Source: an uncultured Lachnospiraceae bacterium (GTDB lineage Bacteria > Bacillota > Clostridia > Lachnospirales > Lachnospiraceae). From it: a DNA stretch of 13,369 bases. Of the stretch, positions 1-6,727 are shown one piece after another. The position numbers and the translations under genes were made by a program. Numbering within the stretch: the first letter of the stretch is position 1; each line of letters opens with the position of its first letter. Under the pieces are notes generated by a model. That model worked only from the letters and a program-made list of their open reading frames with translations, ran no database searches and was not told where the DNA came from. The DNA lies in the NCBI GenBank assembly GCA_947174725.1, contig CAMWKA010000018.1:1-13369 (forward strand), written 5' to 3'.

Positions 1-2
1 AC

Positions 3-77
3 CCGCTGCGAAGCGGGGAATGTGTGGCGCAGAGGACAAAGCTGATTGAAGCCAATTTAAAGCTTTTGCAGCAGTAA
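3..77 (+). CDS. 3' end of an unidentified upstream gene (partial)
   Basis: Frame 3 is open from the window edge to a TAA at 75-77 and encodes 24 residues ending in RTKLIEANLKLLQQ. The other two forward frames stop at 43-45 and 47-49. The tail has ordinary coding composition. The pattern of an RT-K-L stretch followed by a short leucine-rich end faintly recalls the C-terminus of LacI-type regulators, which often neighbour sugar-uptake loci, but this is too short to identify. The gene ends 163 bp before the GH26 start, so it is probably a separate transcription unit. Function not assigned. Confidence 0.5.
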   Translation, partial: PLRSGECVAQRTKLIEANLKLLQQ

Positions 78-97
78 TCGTTACTCCTGGTATCCCG

Positions 98-146
98 TGT
101 GCAAAAATTGTTTTCATAATTTTGTGCAATTTGTTTTGTGAATAAT
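98..146 (+). repeat. Imperfect direct repeat upstream of the GH26 gene
   Basis: Two similar blocks of about 24 bp lie head to tail at 98-120 and 123-146. Each begins with TGTGCAA (98-104 and 123-129), has TTGTTTT in the middle (108-114 and 131-137) and ends with ATAAT (116-120 and 142-146). The spacing of the shared words varies between 23 and 26 bp, so the copies differ by small insertions. Bases 102-109 and 118-124 also form AT-rich inverted arms. The position just upstream of the candidate promoter suggests a regulator site or pair of sites, but chance in AT-rich DNA is possible. Confidence 0.35.
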
Positions 147-158
147 GACTGATATAAC
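131..158 (+). promoter_or_regulatory. Candidate sigma-A-type promoter for the GH26 gene
   Basis: TATAAC at 153-158 matches five of six positions of a -10 box. TTGTTT at 131-136 keeps the TTG of a -35 box, with a 16-bp spacer. Transcription would start near 165 and give a leader of about 75 nt. The -35 match is weak and the whole region is AT-rich, so other placements are possible. The -35 lies inside the second copy of the direct repeat, so a protein bound there could block or help polymerase. Confidence 0.3.
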
Positions 159-173
159 TTGCTAAAGAGAGGA

Positions 174-196
174 ATATATAGTAATATTTTATATAT
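174..196 (+). repeat. AT-rich inverted repeat in the GH26 leader
   Basis: ATATATA at 174-180 is complementary to TATATAT at 190-196, with a 9-nt loop. It lies between the candidate promoter and the ribosome binding site. It could form a weak leader hairpin or serve as an operator. The arms are only A and T, so chance is a real alternative. Confidence 0.25.
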
Positions 197-229
197 GGGC
201 TTTTTAATGCCGATGCAAAGGGATAGATT

Positions 230-234
230 AGGAG
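230..234 (+). promoter_or_regulatory. Ribosome binding site that fixes the GH26 start at 241
   Basis: AGGAG at 230-234 lies 6 nt before the ATG at 241. The upstream in-frame TTG at 235 directly abuts this motif and so cannot be the start served by it. This supports the 510-residue form of the lipoprotein. Confidence 0.7.
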
Positions 235-240
235 TTGCAC

Positions 241-1773
241 ATGTCAGATTATAAAAAGGTGTTGGTAAAGGGGATAGGGCTGATGCTATGTATAACGGCA
301 CTTGGCGCATGTACATCGGCAGAAGGAACGCCGGGGACATCTGATAAGGAGACGGAAGCGGCGGTGTATTCCTGGGAGGAAGCAGATGTCTATGAGGCAG
401 AGGATGGCGCTCTGCTGGGCGGCGCTTCGATAGAGAGTGGTACGCAGGGTTATAAAGGTACAGGTTATGTGGCCGGACTTGCGAATGAAGGCGACGGTGT
501 CAGCCTGACGATTACGGTGGCGGAAACGGGATTTTATGACTTGAATTTTATCAGTGCAAGTCAGGGCGGAGATTATAAAGAAAACTATGTTTTGATTGAC
601 GGGGAAAGCGCAGGAACGGTAAGCGTACAGTCTGGAACATTTACAGATTCCATTCTGCAGCGTGTGTATCTGGAAAGCGGTACGCATGAGATCAGTATAA
701 CCAAGTACTGGGGATGGATCATGCTGGATAGGGTGTTGGTAAAGCAATCTGATGAACTGGCTGCCGATCTGTATCAGGTATCGCCGAAGCTTGTGAATCC
801 AAATGCCACAGAAAACGCACAGCGTCTGTTCAGTTATATGTGCGATATCTATGGAACACAGATTCTTTCAGGACAGTATTGTGATGATGGTATGTATGGC
901 ATAGAGAATGCCGCTATCTGGAAGGCGACCGGTGGTGAATATCCGGCAGTGTTGGGACTTGACTTCATTGAGGCGTCTCCTTCCCGCGTTGCTTATGGTT
1001 CACAAAATTATGCGACGCAGTATGCCATTGATTACTGGAATGAGGGTGGAATCGTTACCTTTTGCTGGCATTGGAACGCGCCGGAGAAGTATATCACAGG
1101 TCAGTGGTACAGCGCTTTTTATACGGACCATACCAATATTGACCTTGCAAAGATTATGAATGGAGAAGATCAGGAAGGATACGATCTTCTGATGAGAGAC
1201 ATCGATGCCATCGCAAAAGAACTGCAGACATTGCAGGATGCAGGTGTGCCGGTACTTTGGAGACCGCTGCATGAGGCGTCCGGCGGATGGTTCTGGTGGG
1301 GAGCGTCAGGACCGGAGGCTTATAAGGAGCTTTATATTTTATTATATGATAAATTGACCAATGAATATGGTTTGAATAATCTGATCTGGATCTGGAATGG
1401 TCAGGATGCGGAGTGGTATCCGGGGGATGAATATGTGGATATCATAGGCGAGGATATTTATCCGGGTGAACGCGTATATACCTCTCAGGCAGATACTTTC
1501 TTTAAAGCGGCGGATTGTACTGAGAGCAATAAGATGATTGTGATGTCGGAAAATGGCTGCCTTTTTGATCCGGCGCTTGCGGAGCGTGATGGCGCCATGT
1601 GGGGATTCTTCTGTACATGGCAGGGTGAGTTTGTTTTAAAGAATGACGCGTTAAATGCTCTTTCTGAGCAATATACGGAAGAGAGCATGGTGCGGCAGGT
1701 TTATGGGGATGAAAGAGTGATTACCAGATCAGAATTGCCGGATCTGTTGAATTATCCCATACGGACGAATTAG
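241..1773 (+). CDS. Surface lipoprotein: CBM35-like module plus GH26 endo-beta-mannanase-type domain
   Basis: A 510-residue secreted glycoside hydrolase. The N-terminus has a lysine-bearing, hydrophobic signal peptide ending in the lipobox LGAC, with the lipid-modified cysteine at residue 24, so it should sit on the outer face of the membrane. Residues about 49-170 form a CBM35/CBM6-like beta-sandwich (YEAEDG start, ETGFYDL, ESGTHEI, LDRVLV). Residues about 185-500 are a GH26 barrel. WRPLHE holds the probable acid/base Glu345, followed by GGWFWWG. MSENG holds the probable nucleophile Glu437. The aromatic motif CWHWN lies at 275-279. Most GH26 enzymes are endo-beta-1,4-mannanases, and CBM35 modules are common partners. 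Some GH26 members cut mixed-linkage glucan or beta-1,3-xylan, so the substrate is inferred. The catalytic set looks complete. A possible terminator follows, which would let it be expressed apart from the importer. Confidence 0.92.
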   Translation: MSDYKKVLVKGIGLMLCITALGACTSAEGTPGTSDKETEAAVYSWEEADVYEAEDGALLGGASIESGTQGYKGTGYVAGLANEGDGVSLTITVAETGFYDLNFISASQGGDYKENYVLIDGESAGTVSVQSGTFTDSILQRVYLESGTHEISITKYWGWIMLDRVLVKQSDELAADLYQVSPKLVNPNATENAQRLFSYMCDIYGTQILSGQYCDDGMYGIENAAIWKATGGEYPAVLGLDFIEASPSRVAYGSQNYATQYAIDYWNEGGIVTFCWHWNAPEKYITGQWYSAFYTDHTNIDLAKIMNGEDQEGYDLLMRDIDAIAKELQTLQDAGVPVLWRPLHEASGGWFWWGASGPEAYKELYILLYDKLTNEYGLNNLIWIWNGQDAEWYPGDEYVDIIGEDIYPGERVYTSQADTFFKAADCTESNKMIVMSENGCLFDPALAERDGAMWGFFCTWQGEFVLKNDALNALSEQYTEESMVRQVYGDERVITRSELPDLLNYPIRTN

Positions 1774-1835
1774 GGCACAAATCGCAGGTTATGGAAAGGC
1801 ATGGTTATTAGTGTGAGAAGAACTTCTAATCACTT

Positions 1836-1860
1836 GCAACAAAGGTTGCTTTGCGTTTTT
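1836..1860 (+). terminator. Weak intrinsic terminator candidate after the GH26 gene
   Basis: GCAAC (1836-1840) and GTTGC (1845-1849) can pair around an AAAG loop, followed by a T-rich tail that includes TTTTT at 1856-1860. An alternative fold pairs CAAAG (1840-1844) with CTTTG (1849-1853). Only about five pairs form and the T-run is broken by GCG, so termination would be partial at best. Some readthrough into the DUF624 gene is likely. Confidence 0.4.
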
Positions 1861-1891
1861 CATTCTTAATCGAGGTGGCATAGGGGATTAT

Positions 1892-2578
1892 ATGGGAGAT
1901 TTTTTCTCATCAGAGGGACCGTTGATCGGATTTCTGCAAAAAATAGGGATGCTGATCGTTTTAAGCGTATTGTTTATCCTGTGCAGTCTGCCGGTAGTTA
2001 CGATGGGCGCGGCGGCCTCCGCATTGTATTACGCGGTTGCAAAATCCATCCGCAGGGAACGGGGTTATCCCACAAAAGAATTTTTCAAGGCTTTTAAAAG
2101 AAATCTCAAAAATGGTACAGTCCTGACAGTTATTTTTGGCGGGATTGCAGCATTGATATTATATAATAGGGAAGTACTCTGGCAGGCGTCTGCGGGAGAA
2201 TCGGGAACGCTCTCCCGGATCATGATGGGCAGTCCGGATGGCGGGGCGCTGACATTGTACATTATCTATGACGGGATACTGATTTTTCTGGCGATGCTGG
2301 CAGTATATCTGTTCCCGGTATTATCGCGGTTTGCGATGAAACTTTCGGATATTGTAAAACTTTCCTTTGTGATGTCTTTGCGGTTTTTCTATTTTACGAT
2401 ACCATTGATAGTAGGAATCGGCATATTGCTTTATCTTCAATGGAAAGTGCTGCCGATGCCGACGGCACTGCTGTTACCCGGCGGATGGACTTACATTTCC
2501 TCTTTTCCGCTGGAAAAGGCAATGAAGAAATATATACCGGCTCCCAAAGAGGGAGAAGACGCATGGTATCTGGAGTGA
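1892..2578 (+). CDS. DUF624/YesL-family integral membrane protein
   Basis: A 228-residue membrane protein of the DUF624 family, named for Bacillus subtilis YesL. The N-terminal hallmark is visible: a short soluble start, a helix over about residues 17-45 containing LCSLPVVTMGAA, then ALYYAV and a basic stretch KSIRRERGYP leading into FFKAFKRNLK. Further hydrophobic segments lie at about 72-92, 116-140 and 160-185. The family has no established biochemical role, but its genes very often sit next to carbohydrate ABC importers and sensor systems in Firmicutes, as here. The start is supported by AGGGGA at 1882-1887, 4 nt ahead of the ATG, with GAGGTGG at 1872-1878 as a more distant alternative. 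It lies between the GH26 gene and the binding-protein gene. A role in assembly or regulation of the importer is inference. Confidence 0.85.
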   Translation: MGDFFSSEGPLIGFLQKIGMLIVLSVLFILCSLPVVTMGAAASALYYAVAKSIRRERGYPTKEFFKAFKRNLKNGTVLTVIFGGIAALILYNREVLWQASAGESGTLSRIMMGSPDGGALTLYIIYDGILIFLAMLAVYLFPVLSRFAMKLSDIVKLSFVMSLRFFYFTIPLIVGIGILLYLQWKVLPMPTALLLPGGWTYISSFPLEKAMKKYIPAPKEGEDAWYLE

Positions 2579-2604
2579 ATATACACGAAAGCGGTGCTTA
2601 TTTA

Positions 2605-2623
2605 TGGCGTGAAAGGCGCGCCA
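2605..2623 (+). other. GC-rich hairpin in the gap before the binding-protein gene
   Basis: TGGCGTG at 2605-2611 pairs with CGCGCCA at 2617-2623, with seven pairs including one T-G wobble and a 5-nt loop. No T-run follows, so it is not a standard terminator. It could protect the 5' end of a processed transcript carrying the binding-protein gene, the usual explanation for higher binding-protein levels in import operons. The DNA is also a palindrome core (GGCGCGCC at 2615-2622), so it may be only a DNA feature. Confidence 0.35.
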
Positions 2624-2637
2624 AATTATGGTATAAA
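2609..2637 (+). promoter_or_regulatory. Candidate extended -10 promoter for the importer operon
   Basis: TATAAA at 2632-2637 is preceded by TGG, giving an extended -10 pattern. GTGAAA at 2609-2614 matches four of six -35 positions, with a 17-bp spacer. Transcription would start near 2644, about 23 nt before the ATG and just ahead of AAAGGAG at 2651-2657. The candidate overlaps the hairpin at 2605-2623. It would allow the binding protein and later genes to be made independently of the DUF624 gene. Confidence 0.3.
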
Positions 2638-2666
2638 TAATCAGCTTGCGAAAGGAGTGCGGATAA

Positions 2667-5600
2667 ATGGCAGGAAAGCATCTGAATAGAAGGTTCTACA
2701 GAAAGGTGGTTTCGATAGCGTTGTGTGTGACGATGCTGTCGGGGACATTCTTTTATCATGGCATGGATGTTGATGCTAAAACGGACCTTACACTGGATGA
2801 TTACCGTGAAGAGGCCAGTACATATTCTGTAACCGGAGACGTCCCCGGTTATACAGAGTATCTGAATGTTCATGAGCAAGTCTTTCCTGAAGATGTGATT
2901 GAGATCGATGCTGCTGATTTCTGCCATTATGAGGATCGTGACGGCGTGGCAGAACCGGATGTTTATACAAATTATGAAGGTATGGAAGGTGACAGCGTTT
3001 TAACGACAGAGTCCGCCTTGATTGAATTTGATTTTGAAGTTGCAACCAGCGGTTATTATGACCTCTCTTTGCTGTACTATCCTGTAGAAGGAAAAAGTTC
3101 TGAGATCCAGCGTTCCTTTTTCATTGACGGCGCGCTGCCTTATGGGGAACTCTCCCTGATCGAATTTTCCCGTGTCTGGACGACAAGTGTATATGATTAT
3201 TATATCAATGCGGATGATATTGAGGTTGCGCGTTGGCCGAAGGATAATCAGGGCAATGATCTGAAGCCGACGGCGATTGAAGTTCCGGAATGGATAGAAA
3301 GCTATCTATTTGACAGCAACGGATATATTACGGATGAACTGAAAGTTTATCTTGAGGCAGGATCCCATACCTTATCGATCATGTCTTTAAGGGAGCCGAT
3401 GCTGATAAGAAAAATTATTTTCAGCAATTCCGAAGACCCGGAACCTTATGCTGTTGTAAAAGCCAACTGGGACGCTATGGGTGCAGTGCAGACCACCGGA
3501 CAGAATATCCGGATCGAAGCGGAGAATGCGGTAAAGACGTCTTCCCAGATGTTATATCCCAAACAGGATCAGTCTTCTCCTGCAGTTTATCCTTCCAGCG
3601 CAAAGGAACTGTTGAATAACAGTATCGGCGGCACCAACTGGCAGAATGCAGGACAGTGGGTCGAGTGGGAATTTGAAGTTCCGGAAACAGGATATTACAA
3701 TATCAGCATGTATGATAAACAGAATTTCGTCCGGGGTATCTATGTTTCAAGAAAGATCATGATCGACGGAGAGATTCCCTTTGCGGAGATGAGTGATTAC
3801 GGATTTGATTACGCTCAGAACTGGCGTCTGGATGTATTGTCTGACGATGAGGGTACGCCGTATCAGTTCTATCTGGAGAAAGGTACCCATACGATACGTA
3901 TGGAGGTGGTACTGGGAGATTTCTCTGAAATTATCAGTACAGTACAGGATTCCGTACAGGATCTGAATGCTATTTACCGGCAAATCATCCGAATTACCGG
4001 CGTATCTCCTGATAAGTACCGGGATTATCAGATTGCCAGCTCACTGCCGGAACTACAGGGAGAGTTGGAGGAAGTCCGGGCAAAACTGGACAGCGCGATT
4101 GTGGAGCTGCAGGCGATTGCAGGCAGCAATACGGATAAGACAACAGTCCTGATCACTATGAGAGATCAGCTGGATGAGTTGATTTATGATCAGGAACGTT
4201 TTACGGAGGTTATTAACTCCTATAAGATCAATGTACGTGCCTGCGGTAACTGGATCACACAGGTCGTTACCCAGCCGCTGCAGATCGATAGGATCTATGT
4301 TTATTCTGACAGTTCGGAACCGAAGGTTACTGGTGCTTCATGGTTCAGCAGACTGGTTTATGAACTTAAAAGGTTATTTTATTCCTTTATTATTGATTAT
4401 AACCAGATCGGCAATATTGCGGATAGCAATACGGAAGGAACTACGATTACCCTTTGGGTTGGTACAGGACGGGATCAGGCCAACGTCATTAAAAATCTGA
4501 TAGATGAATCCTTTACAAGCACAACGAATATTAACGTAAACGTCCAGTTGGTGGATATGAGTACGCTTCTGAAGGCGTCGTTGGCGGGAGAGGGACCCGA
4601 TGTGGCAATTCAGGTAGGTCCGACGCAGGTGGCTACGGCACAGGGTAATGCCACTATGGTAAGCGCCTCTAATGATACGCCGGTCAATTACGGTATCCGT
4701 AACGCGGTGTTAGATTTGAGGCAGTTTGAGGATTATGATGAGGTGGTTTCAAGATTCTCGGACAGCGCCCTTGTCCCATTTACCTACAATGGAGCGACCT
4801 ATGCCCTACCGGATACGCAGACGTTCCTAATGATGTTTTATCGTAAGGATATTTTACAGGAGATCGGTCTGGAGGTACCCAGAACATGGGACGAAGTGAA
4901 AGTTGCCATGACGGTTCTTTCCAAGAACCAGATGGAATTTGGTATGCTGCCGGGAGAACAGGTATTTGCTATGTTTTTATTCCAAAATGGAGGAACCTAC
5001 TATTCTCATGAGGGCATGGCATCGGCGTTAGATGAAGATGTTGCTGTTAATACATTTAAAGAATATTGTGAGTATTATACGGATTACAAACTGGATAAAG
5101 AGACCAGTGTGGAAGAACGTTTCCGTACAGGAGAATGTCCGATTATTATTGCCGACTATACCGTGTTCAATAATCTTGCGGTATCGGCGCCGGATATCGA
5201 GGGACTTTGGGACTTTACGGTGGTGCCCGGTATCATGCAGGAAGATGGTACGATCAATCATACCACCGGAAGTATCGGCGTTGCTGATATGATCATGGCG
5301 GATACGGAATATCCGGAAGAAAGCTGGGAGTTTTTAAAATGGTGGACATCAGCGGAGACCCAGACACTTTACGGACGGGAGATGGAGAGTCTGATGGGCG
5401 CTGCGGGACGTGTGGCGACTGCTAATGTTGAGGCATTAGGTAATCTGTCGTGGCAGGTGGACGCTTACGAGGCGCTGATGGAACAGTTTGAACAGGTGCA
5501 GGGCATCCCTCAGGTTCCGGGCGGATATTATACCTGGCGAAATGTGAACAATGCATTTTATTCCGTTACGACAGATACTAACACGGCGACGCCAAGAGAA

Positions 5601-5684
5601 TCGCTGATGGAAAAAGTAGAGTATATCAATGCTGAGATTGATTATAAACGGGAAGAGCTTGGTCTTCCGATTTTGGAAGATTGA
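2667..5684 (+). CDS. Modular extracellular solute-binding protein of an ABC sugar importer, with CBM-like N-terminal modules
   Basis: A 1005-residue secreted protein, more than twice the usual length of about 400-450 for sugar-binding proteins. A signal peptide with a basic start (NRRFYRK) and a hydrophobic core is probably cut after VDA at residue 37. No lipobox cysteine is present, unusual for a Gram-positive binding protein. Residues about 70-255 form a beta-rich module (SGYYDLSL, AGSHTLSI, IRKIIF). A second begins at the EAEN motif at 284-287 and holds ETGYYNISMYD and KGTHTIRM. A helical segment (about 430-525) interrupts it before its last strands near IDRIYVY. An aromatic, basic linker follows at 558-583. 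Residues 592-1005 are a family 1 solute-binding domain: TLWVG start, GEGPDV at 641-646, ALPDTQTF near 713 and WEFLKWW towards the end. AAAGGAG lies 9 nt before the start. It precedes two permease genes and should bind oligosaccharides for them. Confidence 0.9.
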   Translation: MAGKHLNRRFYRKVVSIALCVTMLSGTFFYHGMDVDAKTDLTLDDYREEASTYSVTGDVPGYTEYLNVHEQVFPEDVIEIDAADFCHYEDRDGVAEPDVYTNYEGMEGDSVLTTESALIEFDFEVATSGYYDLSLLYYPVEGKSSEIQRSFFIDGALPYGELSLIEFSRVWTTSVYDYYINADDIEVARWPKDNQGNDLKPTAIEVPEWIESYLFDSNGYITDELKVYLEAGSHTLSIMSLREPMLIRKIIFSNSEDPEPYAVVKANWDAMGAVQTTGQNIRIEAENAVKTSSQMLYPKQDQSSPAVYPSSAKELLNNSIGGTNWQNAGQWVEWEFEVPETGYYNISMYDKQNFVRGIYVSRKIMIDGEIPFAEMSDYGFDYAQNWRLDVLSDDEGTPYQFYLEKGTHTIRMEVVLGDFSEIISTVQDSVQDLNAIYRQIIRITGVSPDKYRDYQIASSLPELQGELEEVRAKLDSAIVELQAIAGSNTDKTTVLITMRDQLDELIYDQERFTEVINSYKINVRACGNWITQVVTQPLQIDRIYVYSDSSEPKVTGASWFSRLVYELKRLFYSFIIDYNQIGNIADSNTEGTTITLWVGTGRDQANVIKNLIDESFTSTTNINVNVQLVDMSTLLKASLAGEGPDVAIQVGPTQVATAQGNATMVSASNDTPVNYGIRNAVLDLRQFEDYDEVVSRFSDSALVPFTYNGATYALPDTQTFLMMFYRKDILQEIGLEVPRTWDEVKVAMTVLSKNQMEFGMLPGEQVFAMFLFQNGGTYYSHEGMASALDEDVAVNTFKEYCEYYTDYKLDKETSVEERFRTGECPIIIADYTVFNNLAVSAPDIEGLWDFTVVPGIMQEDGTINHTTGSIGVADMIMADTEYPEESWEFLKWWTSAETQTLYGREMESLMGAAGRVATANVEALGNLSWQVDAYEALMEQFEQVQGIPQVPGGYYTWRNVNNAFYSVTTDTNTATPRESLMEKVEYINAEIDYKREELGLPILED

Positions 5685-5693
5685 GAAAGGAGG
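5684..5693 (+). promoter_or_regulatory. Near-perfect Shine-Dalgarno that questions the first permease start
   Basis: AGAAAGGAGG at 5684-5693 is fully complementary to the usual 16S rRNA 3' tail. It leaves only 2 nt before the ATG at 5696 but 8 nt before the in-frame TTG at 5702. Spacing therefore favours TTG, while codon preference favours ATG. The motif overlaps the last base of the preceding stop codon, so the two genes are translationally close. Confidence 0.6.
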
Positions 5694-5695
5694 GA

Positions 5696-6727
5696 ATGGA
5701 CTTGGCTGAGAAAACGCAGGAGTTAAATGATGTGAAGGCTGACGATAATAAGAAGGCGGCTGATGTCATGACAGAGAAGCCGGAAACAAAGGAAAACGAA
5801 ATCTCAGAAGAGGCTCTGGCAGTTGCAAAGAAGCAGGCCACGCTTTCTTATCAGATCCGTCGTGCGAGATGGTCTTACGGTATGATGTCACCGTATTTTA
5901 TCCTGTTTTTCTTCTTTACGGTACTACCGGTGGCGATGTCCATAGTACTCAGTTTCACCTATTTTAATATGTTGGAAATGCCAGAATGGGTGGGATGGAA
6001 AAACTATGTTAAACTGTTTTTGGATGACGACGTGTTTTTGATTTCCTTGAAAAATACCTTATTATTTGCAGTTGTTACCGGACCGGTCAGCTATTTCCTG
6101 TGTCTGTTGTTTGCATGGATCATCAATGAATTTAAGGGATGGCTTCGTTCTTTCCTGACATTGATTTTTTATGCCCCTTCCATCTGCGGTAATGCTTATC
6201 TGGTATGGAATCTGATCCTGACTGGTGACAGATACGGATATTTGAATGGTTTGTTATTAAAGTACGATATCATTAACGAGGCGATTTTATGGATGAAGAC
6301 AGCAAAATGGATCATGCCGTGTCTGATCGTCGTACAACTCTGGCTGTCGCTTGGTACCGGTTTCCTTTCCTTTATCGCAGGTCTTCAGACGATTGATAAA
6401 AGTCTGTATGAAGCCGCAGCGCTGGACGGTGTCAAGAACCGTTGGCAGGAGTTATGGTATGTGACGCTTCCGGCGATGAAACCGCAGTTGATGTTTGGCG
6501 CGGTTATGCAGATCACACAGTCCTTTGCTGTTGCGGATATTTCCGTACAGCTGGCAGGTAATCCTTCTGTCAATTATGCCGGTGCAACTGTGGTAACGCA
6601 CCTTTTGGATTACGGCAATACGCGATTTGAGATGGGTTATGCATCTGCGGTCGCGACGGTTCTGTTCCTTTTGATGGTTGGCACGAATAAGCTGGTACAG
6701 AGAATTTTAAGGAGGGTGGGCGAATAA
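5696..6727 (+). CDS. ABC sugar importer permease, MalF/LplB type
   Basis: A 343-residue inner-membrane subunit of a CUT1-type carbohydrate importer. An unusually long charged cytoplasmic tail (residues 1-60, rich in Lys, Glu and Asp) precedes SYGMMSPYFILFF and the first of about six membrane helices. The EAA loop that docks the ATPase is intact: EAAALDG begins at residue 239, followed by LWYVTLPAMKP. The gene starts 11 bp after the binding-protein stop and its TAA shares one base with the next ATG, so it is co-translated with its MalG-type partner. The start is uncertain. ATG at 5696 is given here, but the strong ribosome site favours TTG at 5702, which would remove two residues. No ATPase gene is in the window, so a shared MsmX-like ATPase is expected from elsewhere (inference). 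Confidence 0.92.
   Translation: MDLAEKTQELNDVKADDNKKAADVMTEKPETKENEISEEALAVAKKQATLSYQIRRARWSYGMMSPYFILFFFFTVLPVAMSIVLSFTYFNMLEMPEWVGWKNYVKLFLDDDVFLISLKNTLLFAVVTGPVSYFLCLLFAWIINEFKGWLRSFLTLIFYAPSICGNAYLVWNLILTGDRYGYLNGLLLKYDIINEAILWMKTAKWIMPCLIVVQLWLSLGTGFLSFIAGLQTIDKSLYEAAALDGVKNRWQELWYVTLPAMKPQLMFGAVMQITQSFAVADISVQLAGNPSVNYAGATVVTHLLDYGNTRFEMGYASAVATVLFLLMVGTNKLVQRILRRVGE

Noticed and set aside
2..17. Hairpin with a GCGA tetraloop (CCCGCT/AGCGGG)
   Set aside because: It lies inside the open frame of the upstream gene with no T-run after it; probably a chance coding palindrome.
235..240. Upstream TTG start for the GH26 lipoprotein
   Set aside because: It directly abuts the ribosome binding site AGGAG at 230-234; the ATG at 241 has proper spacing.
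286..747. Minus-strand open frame of 153 codons opposite the GH26 gene
   Set aside because: It is antisense to the signal peptide and CBM-like module, is Cys/His/Arg-rich in the manner of shadow frames, and has no domain.
2586..2600. Possible CcpA cre-like site (AAAGCGG)
   Set aside because: About three mismatches to the cre consensus, including the 3' CA; not convincing.
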